From NCBI GenBank assembly GCA_036897095.1, contig JAYMSP010000160.1, forward strand, positions 1 through 64,000: a DNA stretch of 64,000 bases. The letters run 5' to 3'. The stretch is from Plantago elongata (lineage: Eukaryota; Streptophyta; Magnoliopsida; Lamiales; Plantaginaceae). Under the pieces are notes generated by a model, which had not been told where the DNA came from, ran no database searches, and saw nothing but the letters and a program-made list of their open reading frames with translations. Of the stretch, positions 11,701 to 25,040 are shown in pieces. A program made the position numbers and the translations under genes. Within the stretch, counting starts at the first letter, position 1; each line of letters begins with the position of its first letter.

Positions 11701-14700
11701 TTAATTAAGGGATATAATAAATAAATAATAACTACATGAAGACTTTCTAGTTAATAGCAAACAAAGGAGTTTGTCTATCTTTTATAAAATAGAGGTAACT
11801 TAAGTAAGCTGAATTATTCAAATTCAGCTACTAAACTATATGTAAAAGGGCCCTTTTCTTACTTTTTCGCGCGATATAGTAAAGTAAGTATTTATACAAA
11901 ACTATTTACTCTAGTAACTAGTAAAATAGAATAGGGAATAGACGTATATATCTATTAAACAAGGAAAGTGTTCTTAAGGAGGATATATAATCCTAGATTA
12001 TTAATTTAAAAGTATAGAGTTATACCTGTTAAGAAGAGAGGAAAGGTACATACCTAATGAAGTCCTTAGATATATTTCATAATAAAGTCTCTTTCTTCTC
12101 TAAGTATATAAAAAAGTGGACTTCTTTTCATATGCGCATTTAATTTAATAATCAAGGTTTATATATGTTAGAAAAGAAGACCTATAAATAAGCATCTTAG
12201 CCCCTTGTAAAGGAAGGGTGTAAGTGATAACTCTTTATGAAAAAATAAATAGTTCTTAAGTAACTAGCTATAAAAATGCCCTTTTTTAATACGTAAGGAA
12301 TTACTCTAGCCTCCCTATAAAATATATAATGGAATAGGTTAATACTTAAGAAGTACTTTTCTCTTAATAGAGCAACCTAAATATACTTTTTCCTTCTTAT
12401 CCTAATTATATTAATTTATACCAAAGCATCTCTATGTCTTATTTTATTAATATAAAGACTAATTAATTTATTCGGCCGACATTAGGGAGACTAACGTGTG
12501 CACTTTTTGGGAAACCTTTCATATTATAAACTAATACTTATTAAGAGGGAGTAATTTTACTTTAATAAATGCCTAAAGTTCTTAAAATATAACCTATTTA
12601 CACTTGGAGAGTTCTTCTCTTCCATTACTATACATTTTAAAGCTTACTAAAGGGCATTCCTTAACTTTATATTCATTTTACGAAGATTAAAAATATATAA
12701 GTGCTCTTCTCTCATTTTCTATAATTATTTTCTTTATTTTTATGAGCAAAATCTTTCTAGAGAGAGTCTCATACTATTTTCTTTGCAATTTTAATAGATA
12801 TAAGCAACTCAATTATAAAACACTATTCTATAAAGAGAGGTATACTTGCCCTTAATTTATTCTATCTACTAAGGGGTGCTTTTTTTTTTTACATGCGCTT
12901 ATAATTATACATAAGAGTGTAAAGTTATAATTTATAAAGTAATTCATTAAGTAATAAAAGGCATAATTTAAGCGAACTCTCTTAACGTTATGAAAAATTA
13001 GACAAGATAGTTTGGATATAAAAAAACCTTTGTAAGGCGGCTTAATTTATATTACATAAATATAATAAATATATTAGGAACAAACACTTAATGAACAACA
13101 AGCCTCTCTTTCTTACTTAAGTATAAATATTTTATAAGAAAGAAGAGGGTATTGCTATTTATTAACTACAAAATTCAGGCAAAAGGTATATTATAGATAG
13201 GTTTTATTTACGTTTATAAAATTAAACGAATACTCCAGCGCAGCCTACTTAGCAATTAAGTATACTTCCCTTTTTAAATACTACATACTCGCGAGAATAC
13301 TCTAAGCTGTATACCCCGTCCTTTAAAACCTGAAATATAATATAAAGAGACTTTCCTAAGTAACTTAATTAAGTCTAGATATTTAATATACGTAAAAAGT
13401 TTAAGTCTTTCCCTGTGTTATACTCCTTTTAGCTTTACTAGTATAGGGTGCTTCTACTTTATACCTAGGCAAATTTTTAATAATATACTTCAGATAGCAC
13501 ATACCTGGTGTTAGAGTTAGCTCTTTAAAATATAAACTGCCTCTTTTTACTACACAAGATAGAGCTCCCCTATACTTTTATTAGTATGGAATTATTATAT
13601 AATAAAGAAGGAGACTTATCTGTTATGTATTAATTTATAAACTGCTGCGGAAGAGTATCACTAAAGAACCTTTACACGGAGTATCTAAGAGATAAGAGAG
13701 TGCCTTAAATATTTTATAGAGGGACATAGTTTAATTATTACTTCAGCTCTTTCTTAAGTAACACCCTATAATACCAATACCTAGAGGGAAGTATCTACCT
13801 TGGCTTTTAATAATATTTTAATTAAATACTTAAGGAGTCTACTCTCCATGTTATAGTATTGCTTAAAAGGTACAGTTAATTAGGAAGATTATATACTATG
13901 CACTTCTTAAAGCATAAGTTGTTAAAGAGATCTAAAGTGTACTGTAAAAATAAAAAAAGGGGTTTTTACTCCAGTAATTATATATATATATATTTATGAA
14001 AAGGCAGTTTACGCTTTCATTTATAAAATATGTATAGAATAACTTAAGTGTAGAAATTATAGTGATGCTCTCTTCTTATTACAAACAAATATATTTATTT
14101 TTAAGCATTAACTACGAAACCTTCTCTCTTATAAATCTTTAAGGGGAATAAACTAGTCTACCCCCTTTAGAAGTAATGTCTTAGTGTAGTTGCTTATAAT
14201 ATAAATATAAAATACGCCCAGAAATAATTTAATATTAATATACTTAGAGGTACCTTGTACTAGTCAACTATTTATGAGTTCTTTATATAGTAGAGGGGCT
14301 TGGTTACCTGACTACTAGGACTTCTCTAAGCAAAATATATTTGTAGGACAAGCTCTTTTAATCAATTCTTAGGAAGTCTAATAATAGTATAATAACTTAA
14401 GGTACTCTAGGCGCTTTAATATTTAGCAAAGAGAGTAAGCAATAGTTCTTATGTTTATTACTTAAGTTTTAAAGGTATTTTATTTTACAATATTCCCTTA
14501 ATCAAATAAAGAGGCTATTTCCTTTACTAGAGGGGAGTTAAGTACGTACTTTTTCTCTAAATACATTAGATAATTGTCTATTTATAAATATATTATTTCA
14601 AAGTACTCCATAAGATCTAATAAAGAGCTTGCCCCTATAAGGACGTACCCTTACTACTACTTTAAAGAGAGCAGGAAAAAATAAGAGTAATCTATTTTCT

Positions 14701-17700
14701 ATGCTACCAGAGTAAATAATTTGGTTATAACAAACTAAGGGAATTTTCTATTACTATAATATTATATAAAAACATGCACTAAGGCGGCGAGCTTTTCTCT
14801 TTGTTGTACTTGTTAAGAGCACTCAAGTTATGCATAAGCTTATAATTTATTATAGTAGGAGGTTTCTTAGAGCAAATAATAAAATACTAATAACTCTCCT
14901 TAAGTCTTCATTCATTAAAGTATTCTAGAGATAGAAAGAGGTACCCTATCTGAAATAATTTTATATACAATTATTCACTTGTAAAATACACGCGCATGAA
15001 AAGACTTGTTAGGAGTAATTATATACACTTATCTATCATTAATAAGCTGCTATATTATAGGGCGCTCCTTTATTAAAGTACACTTCAGCTAGGATTTTAT
15101 AAAAAGATATTACTAGAGTTCTCTTATGTATTTGCTAATTCTGTTAGTGTCTCTCCTTTGTATATTTGTATAATTAAACAGGAGAAGCTAATGGTGATTT
15201 CTTATATGAAAGAGATTAGTCATTTTAAGTAAACCACACTTTTATTAAGTTTTATTAAGAGAGTGCATATTACTATGGGCCTAAATAATTAAAATTAAGA
15301 TACTTTCCTTCTCATTTACTAGATGCGAAGGTACATTACTAGAAACATTTTAGTAAACTATAGCTAGTGAAAGTAATCCCTTTTTTATTCTTCTAAACAC
15401 AGACAGATATAAGTGTGAGGAGTTAAATACTTTTATAAATACTCTTGTAGAGGAGAGGAGTACTTTCCTAGATACAGTTATAGAGTATGCTTATTCTTAA
15501 GACATACTTTAGACTTATATAATAATTAACGCCTAAATAGAAAGAGTATACCTCCAACTTAAATAATAGTGAATGAATATTTATGGCTTTAGGAAGAGTA
15601 ATCTTCTCTTCTTATAAAATACTCTTCCCTAGTTAATAAAAAGTAAATACCCTTTTTAGTAAAATAATAATTCACTGGTAAAGACTTAATAAATAATAGT
15701 AATATCATTTAATAGTACAAGGAGTACGCGCTCTTATTAGGATGCTACTTAAGTAAAACGCAATTAGTAAATACTTTATAATAAGATAAAGGGTCTATAA
15801 AGAGCACTCTTACTTTAGGTATATATGAGTACATATTACAAGATTATATTCGGGGTTACATACCTTGCAGTTACGCATTCTTTTATAGTATTGCTCTTTT
15901 GAAAAAGTACTCTTAGTTAAAAATATATTGCCTCTTGTATTGAGGAGTCCATTATAATTAAATCCCTAATCGTTTGCTAAAGTTAAGTAAGATAGTATAA
16001 TACTCTTTATACACTTGGAGAAGAGAGAAGACGACGATGCTCATATTCTTACTATAAATACGTTCTTGTATTGTAATATAAATGCAGCGTAATAATAATG
16101 CGTATATTTACCTCCTAACAAATTAAAATATTTTCAGCCTACTAGAATAGTATTACTAAATTATGCGTAATTATTAAGTACAAGGAAACTTTCAGTGTCG
16201 CCTCTTATAGAAATAGTGAGATCTCTAAGGTACACATATTTATTAAAGGACAAAAAAATACTCTGTATTCTATATAATTATACGCTAGAGTCTATTTCTT
16301 TTATTAAATTAAGTTATGTATTAAAGGATAAGAGCGCCTTAATAATTTAGTGTAGTATTATTCTCTTAAAATATAGGCTGGAGAAAGAAGAGACTTCCTA
16401 ATATTTGTGCATGAAAAATCTTTGCGCCTTATTTCTGTAAATAGAAACTACTTATACAGGAAACTTATTAATAATTACTACTAGATAATACTAGATAAGA
16501 GTGCATTTACACTTTATAAAATTAGAAATATAGAGTATTAGATTTATATTTTTATATGGAGCAGTCTTGACTCGCTTAATAATGTCTTATCTTAATTGTG
16601 TTAGAAATAGTATTTGTATACTATATAGGATAGTACTCCCTTCGTGACTTACTACAGTATATAACTAAGGGAATTAGTAAACTCAATTTATTAGAGAATA
16701 AAGACTTAAACATTCCTTGTAAAAAGTTATTATTATAAGAGGGTATCCTTCTCTTAGAGTATTTGTGTAACCTAATAATGCTTTATAGATAGAGGGGATC
16801 TTAACTATTTACTAGAATAATAGAAAGAGAATACTTCGCGCTTGCATTTATCTAATATTTATTTAATACATAATAGGGGCTGTCTTTATGCCTTTATTTT
16901 TAAAGAGAACTTAGAGTTTATCACTTACTTAACTACTTCACAGAGAAGGTAGAGCTAACCTTTCTCCCTAGCATACTTTTAAAAAGAGAGTTTAGATCGC
17001 CCTTTAGTAGTTATAAATTGATTGTACTAGAAGATTGTTAAAGTAAGGAATCTCTTTATACCTTATATTTATATATTTTATAAAATGTTACTAGTATTAT
17101 TAAGGGCTGAATACTTCTATAAATACTATGGCTAAGAATTTATAACAAGCAGCAAATATTAATCCCTTTATTAAGTGCACTAAAGAGTCTACTCCTACTT
17201 GCGCCTATAATTCTTGCCTTGAACTAATTATTAAAGACGTATCTTACCCTATTAAGTACTCTTAGTAAATAGTAGGTGTAGCTCCTGTTTAAATACTAAC
17301 ACCCTTTTTCTACAAAGTAGAAATACTCACCAAGTAAATATCTATTAATAAAGGATAACTCTCCTTTTTTCTATAAGATAAGAGTGAATGGCTATACTCT
17401 TAATAAAATATTAAAGGTATACAGGAAGGCTTAAGTCACTCTCTATTCTATATGCTAGGGGAAAACACGCCTATTCTTAACTTTATTTCTAATAATATGT
17501 CGAATACATTTAAGTAAATTCTTAATTATGTAACTCTTGCAATTAACTTATAATAAATTATAACCTAGAAATAGGTGCTAAAATTATAAGACCTTGCTTA
17601 TTTTTTTAGATAAACGTAACAGAACACCTGAAAGTACTTACTCCTTAATTATATAGTTAGAAAATAGATCACCCTTTCCTTATACTTTAAAGAGTTAACT

Positions 17701-20700
17701 AAGAGAATAGTACTCTTTTTTTTGATATGTGTTTACCTAAGACATAAGTGCTTCTCTCTATATTCTATAATATAAATATAGAGGAATGCCCCATTTTATA
17801 TAAATATAAGTTATAGAATACACCCCTTTCTTAAAGGTCTAGTTTATAAAAAGCAAACTTACTTTTGAGTTACTCCCTTCTGTAATAATAAAAATATTTT
17901 TTGTATATGCTATAAGTGTAAACTCACGGTACTCTAGGTTATATACTCTACCTCATATTAAATGTACATAAATGTTTTAACTAGAAAAGAGTCCGACATG
18001 CTTAAGTCATAATTATAAATGTCTAGTAATATAAGCTTGTTAAAATGACAAGGGTATTCTTAGTAGCAGGTATTTCTTCTTTTAGTTCCCTAAAAGAGCT
18101 ACTACGTAGATATTATATTTGCAGGAGATTACTTGGTTATAGATAAAAGCTTTTTAGTTAAAAGTACTAATAAGTTTAAATATTATAAATAGATGCCCCT
18201 TTTATGCATCCCATAAAGTAAAATGTTCTAACTCAATTGTTAGGGGAAGTACTATAATACTATTTCACTATAGCTAACTCTTAATGATTAGATGATAAAG
18301 CCCTTAGCGATAACATAAAAAAGTGTATTTATTAGTAAGTAAATATAATGCTTTCTATGTTAGGCAAAGGGTACTTTCCCTCTCTAACTCTAATATAAAT
18401 AATATAGTCTTTATAAAAGTTAATAGATTCTCAAAGAACTAGTACATAGTTTTTTTAAGGAAATAGTTACTTGAAGTATAATTTAAAAAGGTAACCTATA
18501 ATACAATTTTGCAAAGGGTATAATAAAGCATTCTTTTTTTATAAAAGGGACTAATTACTTTATTAAATGCTCGTGTAAACTCTAAGTAAACTGTACTAGC
18601 GAAAGGTACTTATAGAATAGAGAATGCTTTTACCCCTGATAAAATAATTCATTTATAGCTCTTAGTGAGTTAGTACTTACCTTTTTCAAATAGAGTATAC
18701 TATAATGTTTTAATAAATATTCAAGCTTGCTCCATGTTTTACATAAATATATGAAGAGATATATTACTCTAAATCTTTATGTTTATATAAGGAAAAGTAC
18801 CTCTATATTTCTTTAATAAATACGTAAGATATAAAACACCCTTAATATTATAGTAGAGAATTGTACTCTTTATCAAGATAAAATTATTGCTAAACGGTTA
18901 GGAGTAGCTTTCTACATATTATATATTTCTTTGCGAAGAAATGTATTTTTTATAACTATAACTCAGATATAAAATAGAAGAGAGACGATGCCCCCTTGTT
19001 TAGGTACTCTAGTTTACTTAAGCCTTTATTAGAGGCATAGTTATAGTCATTTTATTACAAAAGAGGTAAATGGTACACCTTTAATACTTAATTGTTAGGA
19101 AGAGCTTTTATTTGTATAAGTACTTATAAATTATGAGTAAGCTATTTTCTCTCTTACTCTATGCCTTTAAATTAAAAATATAAATCTTACCTCAAGAATA
19201 TCTAATACTATGAGTTAAAAGTAAGCTCTTAATTATTTATTAAAGGGAATAGTTACTGTAATATTTGTATAAAGGGTTAGCACAGTTTACTTATCAAATT
19301 GAGTTTTAGTCTCTAGTTGTTTATATTATAGAAGATAAGGGTTTCTATTTAAGGCTTAACTATCTTAACAAAGTATTAAATTATTGTATAATATATTCTA
19401 AAGTATAAAACTTAATTAAGTAGTAAGTCTATGTCTAGTGTAAACGGCGGACTCTCTATTAAGGCATTACTTAAAGGGGAGCCTCCTCTCGTAGTTAAGC
19501 GCCAAGTATTATAGAGATTATAGCCCTTTCATTAAGTCTATAAATAAGGAAAAGCTTTTAAAGTCTTAAGCATTCTATAAAATGCATATATATATATTAT
19601 AAGAGAGATCCTAATATTTAATTTAATACTACACTTATTATAAAATGATAAGAGTACTTTATAATGACATACTCTTTTAATATAATAGGGAGGGAGATAC
19701 CTCGCTTATAAATTACTAGCCTAAAGTATGTAAGAAATATTTACTACTAAAGTAAAGAGTAATATACTTGGTATATTTAAGCAGTACTTAAAAGAGACGT
19801 ATTAATAAACACCAGTACACTCTTTATAAAATAAATTTGGAGTATATAAATATTTAAGTAAATGTACTCCATGCTATTAAGGGTAGATATATAAGGTACT
19901 CTCTTACTAAATTAAGGATAAAAACTCTATCTTAGCATTCATTATACTAAAGTCTTGCCCTAGTGGCTTCGTAAAGAGAATAGCCTAACACTTACTTTAT
20001 AGATATAGAAGGGAGATCTGGAGTAAAGGCGAGTTAATTCTTTATTCTTTCTACTACTAGAGCATTCTATTAAGGTTTTATAAGATACGTGGGGGGAGTT
20101 ACCTTCAATACGCATATAGGAAATGCATTTAGTACCTTTCCTTTATAAGATAAGTTTTTGTACTTAAGTATTCTACTAGATATTTATATTAAGAGAGGTA
20201 TCTTATTTCTTAACTTTATGTTATAATTATGTAAGTGATAGCTATCTCTTTCTACAGTAATATATTAAGGGAAAGTTATCTATCCTCTCTTAAATACAAA
20301 TAATATACGCGCAGTTAGTGGGAGCTGTTTTAGTAGAGCATAGTTGCCTCTATTATATTTATAGTAAGTGCCCCTTAACAAAGGTAAAGTGTAATTATCT
20401 ATTAGTACGTGTATTTCCAAATTATATGGTGAAGAAAAACTTAAGTAAGAAAAGAGCTATCTCTTGTTTTAATATCCTCTAGTACATCCTTATAAATGTT
20501 TGTTGATCGCTTCTTAAATGTAGAGATAAAGTAAAGTACCTTATAGATTATAAAATAAATACTATAGATAAGTACTCTTAAAGAGATCGCTTTCCTTGTG
20601 TAATACCATATTTTACACTTATACTAGAAAAGGTCATATAATTTTCTAGCTAGAGCTAAGGGGTATACTTCCTCTTTTATAGGACAGTATGTATACACAC

Positions 20701-21600
20701 TAATTATTTTAATAAATATATGAATTCTCTTTTATACAAGATAGCTTATTAGATAATTATTATTAATAATGAGAGCGAAATTGCTTAAAATAAAAGTACA
20801 CAAAATATTTCTCCTAGAGAAAGGTGAAAGAGAGGCAGCCGCCCTTTCCCTATTTATATAAGAGTACTCTCTAGGTATTTAGTTATAACTATAGAATTAT
20901 TTAAGAGGCGTATTTATAATTACTTAAACATAGAAAGTAGCCCTTTACTATATAGGTAATATCTATCCCCTCTATTATTAGTTAATAGAGAAATCTTAGT
21001 TATTAAATGTTAATTGCTCTCCTTATATTATAAGAGGGTAGGTAAAGAGGGAAGGAATATAAAAGCCCTTATTTATTATATCCTATTGTCAGATATAACA
21101 TATATAATGAGTTATCTTATATGCCTTAATAACTTATTTGTATATTTAATTTAAGCTCTGCTTTAGGTCACTTAAGTATAAATAGTATAATGCGCTAATA
21201 ATCTTTTATTAACTATAAAATAAGGGATTGGTATTATGCGCACTAGTTTACCTCAAGCATTATAAAGTAGTTTTATTATAAAAGATATGCTAGAGTACAT
21301 AACTATTTATTTGATAACTACTTCATTAATAAGTCATTTTTTTAGACTAATAGATCGAGGGTCTTATCTATAATTTTATAATATTTATATAATATGAAAG
21401 TATTTAAAGGGAATACACTACTATCTTAGTATCAAAGTATTCCGCTAGTACTTAATAATTATAGTCCTACAACTATACGCTTAGGGTACACTCAAGAACC
21501 TTATTCCTTCAGCAAGAGTTTATTTTAGTAATTATTATATCTAAAATTATATAAATAAATAGAAGCATATGTCTAGATATCTTATTTCTTCTTAATATAA
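11700..21600. repeat. Type A block of about 10 kb: RIP-like repeat relic
   Basis: The strongest TpA bias in the window. In the line 19441-19500 I count TpA 7, ApT 2, CpA+TpG 1 and ApC+GpT 5. CpG is not missing from that line (3 occurrences), so simple CpG decay does not explain the pattern. No frame of 60 or more codons occurs in about 10 kb, which fits the many TAA and TAG triplets created by a C-to-T and G-to-A process. A 9-bp-arm hairpin (AGCTGAATT, 11807-11815, pairing with 11821-11829) lies near its left edge. No transposon can be named. Confidence 0.6.
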
Positions 21601-23200
21601 ACTAGCAAGTAAGACTACTCATTTTCTCTGCTGTGCAAGTGTATTATATAAAATAGTAACAGAATATTTCTTCTTCAAGTAACAAAGTAAGAAATAAGTA
21701 AAGTTCTATTTAGTACTTAACATATTAAAAACGCGGAAATTCTTTAATACAAGTTAAGATTCGTTAAATATAGAATAAATAGTTCCCTAGTACTTAACAT
21801 TTCACTTAATGTTTATCGCTAAAGTAAGGATAAAAGAGACAGTGTCCTTGACTCTTAGTAACTAACATATTCCTAAAAGTACCTATTAGTAGCTTGTTAA
21901 ATAAAGAAGAAAGAATATTCACTGTGTATTTCTTATTAGTAAAAGATTGAGTTATTTAAAGTGATGTATTAAATAGATCCGAATCCATGGCTTTTAGTTA
22001 GAGGATTTTATAAATAAATGTTGTTAGACTTGAAAAAGGGATAGTGAAATTAGAAGTTGTCCTTGTCTCTTGTGATTAACTTACTCCTATAGCTCGTATA
22101 CGACATATTTAGTTTATGCATCTAGAAAGATAACAAAGATTTAACTAAATTATATAAATCCTCAGTTCTATCGCGAACGGCTTCTCTGTTGTAATAATTA
22201 TACCCCTACATACTTTCGTACCCCATACAATGTAAATTTCTAATAGATGTAGAACAAAAAATACAACATAAAAAGAAAATACTTCTAGTAAGATTAGTTA
22301 GTCAGATTAGTAAGAGTGAGAAACTGGGTCCAATTCTATTGAAAAGATCTTAACCAAGGAGGTATTATTAGCATGACTTGGAATAGACTTTGAAAATTCT
22401 AGGTTCTTACTTATTGCTTGTAACACATTAGCTTTTCTTTAACATTCAAATAATTTCAGGATATCATCCATTACGATTCTATTTCTAAGATTTATTAAAG
22501 CCTTTTACGTATAATGGATAGCACAAAAGGAAACATACACCGCCGAATCTTCTGTATATTGTTGTTCCCTTGTTTTTCTTCGTTCGATAAATGAGTGTAT
22601 TATAGGAATATTACAATACGGTCAAATACTAGAATAAACAACCAGCTTTCGTTTACAACGGGGCGATTCGCTTTACACCTTTTTTCATCTCAAATCTTTT
22701 AGTAATCTTAATTTGTGCCTCTCTTATTTATTATTTATTTCTATAACAAAAAATGAAAAATCTACAAAAAAAGGGCGGGCTCCTCTTCTCTGGTTTCGTT
22801 TTGATAGCTGCTAGACTAGACACGCTTACAGCAAAAAAGAATCTAGCAGATACCCTTTCTGAAGAATTTTTTTCTATAACATTTTTGTAAAGAGTCTAAT
22901 CCACGTTTTCTATATAATGGGTAGTCAATATATTCCGCATTTAGAAAGCTAAGGAAAGATAGGCACAAAACTAGCTATTACTTCCTCGGCAAGAGTAAAG
23001 TGAGGATTCTGAAAGAATATGTATGTACCCAACAAAACTCTCTGTATTTACATACAATCTATCTTATAGAATAAATTACAATACGTAATTTCCCGGTTTT
23101 TTTGGAAAGAAGTTTTCCTGAAATTACTAGCGGGATGGCTTAGAGCGGTTAGATAGAAAGATTAAATTAAAGGACTGACATTATTATTATGATATTAATA

Positions 23201-23356
23201 TTATGATGTGCGGTGTTTCCGAGATTCTTTTTGAGTACCGAAATCTGGCAAATCAAGCCAGTTTGCCAGGGCTTTTAGCATAGAAAGCTGTGTGATTTTT
23301 CTGCAACTTTCTGACTTAGAATTCTGCCACTTTGGTCTGCGGTTCCGGGTGGGCAT
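23201..23356 (-). CDS. Hypothetical 51-residue open frame or exon in a 45% GC patch
   Basis: The frame runs from ATG to TAA; the protein begins MPTRNRRPKW and ends KESRKHRTS. It is strongly basic and polar, with a short hydrophobic stretch in the middle (MLKALANWLDLPDF). GC over the frame is 70 of 156 bases (45%), against about 30% in the window, which is the main reason to list it. The reading frame stays open for 13 codons upstream of the ATG. A CTAAT and a TTAATAG lie just upstream in minus-strand order, in positions where a fungal branch point and acceptor could be, so an internal exon is possible. The opposite strand carries an overlapping 27-codon ATG frame. I do not recognise the protein, and length alone is not significant. 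Confidence 0.25.
   Translation of the reverse strand: MPTRNRRPKWQNSKSESCRKITQLSMLKALANWLDLPDFGTQKESRKHRTS
23245..23269. repeat. 8-bp-arm hairpin with competing inner stem
   Basis: CTGGCAAA (23245-23252) is complementary to TTTGCCAG (23262-23269) across a 9-base loop. The loop contains a second GCCAG that could pair with the same left arm. The arm is half GC, which is unusual here. It lies inside the 51-codon frame, so it may simply be coding sequence. Confidence 0.5.
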
Positions 23357-24878
23357 ATCAAATCTATTAAGTATTGCATGAATTAGTTTCTTAACTTAAA
23401 CAAAACAGGTCGGAGGAGTACCTATTCACTTCTTTTTTTGTTGTGAAAGGAAATATCACTCTAATAAATATAAATGAAAGAAAAGAAATAACGAAGGTTG
23501 TATGCACCTCACCTTTATTTATTAGGTATCTAATTACTTTACTACGCCTGAGTAAAACATAATTTCTAAATGAAGCCCCTTCTATGCATTGAAGTCTTGA
23601 TTAAGTAATATATTTCCGGTATCAATCAATCAGTCCAAACACTGTTACATACCTATTATTATAATGAAGTCTTTCACTAAAGAAGAAATGTACGAAAAGA
23701 AATAGCCATGATGCCTGCTACTTGTAATAAGGTAAACAGGTGGTTTTATGTGTATACATTTCTTTATTTAAACTTTTAGTTGGATATTTAATGAAATGAA
23801 AAAAGGGAAGGCTGGTTTAAGGTAAAAGTTTAGGGTTGGTGCAACGCCATATAGATAGAGAGTAGTAATGAGCACGAATAATTCGTACTTTGAACTTTTT
23901 TCATAAAAGTAACACTCTTTTTCTAGTTTGGATAAAATTCCAGATGCCACGAATCCAAGCATGTTGAATAACCTTGCAAAAGAAAGGTAATTTCTAAGAT
24001 CTTCTTTAGAACTTCTTACTGAAAATAAAAAATAGGACTATGCAGATAGGTATTTATGTAAAAAGAATATGAAAGAAGCAAAGAGAACAACAGAGTTTGA
24101 GGGAAGAATATAATGCGCAAGGAGAGACAATCATATTCATATTATGACTATTTAGAGATCCATACATATAACCATATAACCGCCACTACCTTTTCTATTC
24201 TTTATTTCTCCAAAGCGATGTTATACAAAGTGCCTAACTAAAAAATTACCCTTACATACAAAGACAAAAAATAAATGAAATGGTTAATGTGAGTGAAAAT
24301 GTACAAGCTAACTGAATCAAAAAGATATGTTAAAAGTGGTACCTATTTTTTTGGAATACCTATAAATAAAGAGTAAAGAGCCAACAAAGTCATTTTCTTT
24401 AGTAAGTAGAGAAATTCAGTGAGGAAGACTTCAATAGAAACTCGTTAATAGCTAATTATTCTAGAAACATAAGTATACTCCACTATTAAAGAATTGGTCC
24501 TATAAGATAAAATAACTAAAACTGTACGAAAAACGTAAATAAAGCGCTTGGCTTAAGACGTAACTTGTTGTGGATCTAAGATATAGTATAAAAGTGCTGC
24601 AGGCCTGTGTACACCTGTAGAATACCGCTTCTCCCTTATTGGTAGATACCTAATAAATACGCGTTATTTTCCATTTTTCCTTTGTTTAATTTTAATTACA
24701 CCCTTAGATTTGGTAACATTTCTATATGCGAGATGTCTACTAAAGGAAATCTATTTTCTTTACTTTGACTAGTTTTTTACTTTACTTGTGAGCAATAATC
24801 ACATTTCATTATGATTGATAAAGATATAGATAAGTTAATTATTACTCTTTCTTCTTCATTAGCATGTAACATTCATGA

Positions 24879-25040
24879 TTATAGAGTATTCCTTGTCTGT
24901 CTGAGCGTGAAAGGGTTTCTTCTTTCTATGTGCGCAGTCTCTTTCCTTGCAGCTACTACTCCGCGGATGGGTTTTAGAGTTTTTGGTTTTTTTGTTGTTA
25001 GGTCTTGCTTGTGAACATTATATGACTTGAATGTTATTAA
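24879..25040 (-). pseudogene. Coding-like open patch of 53 codons without a start codon
   Basis: On the minus strand a frame stays open from just after TAG (25041-25043) to TAA (24879-24881). It is basic and polar: KTLKPIRGVVAARKETAHIE lies in its middle. The core at about 24.90-25.02 kb is 38-47% GC. It has no ATG, so it would have to be an exon (a GCTTGTAG acceptor-like string precedes it) or a remnant of a host gene or mobile element. The opposite strand has a 67-codon ATG frame over the same bases (24811-25014) that is rich in hydrophobic residues, so the coding strand is uncertain. No family is recognised. Confidence 0.2.

Noticed and set aside
23131-23160. TGGCTTAGAGCGGTTAGA resembling a tRNA D-arm
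   Set aside because: No anticodon stem, no variable arm and no downstream B box at a workable distance were found.
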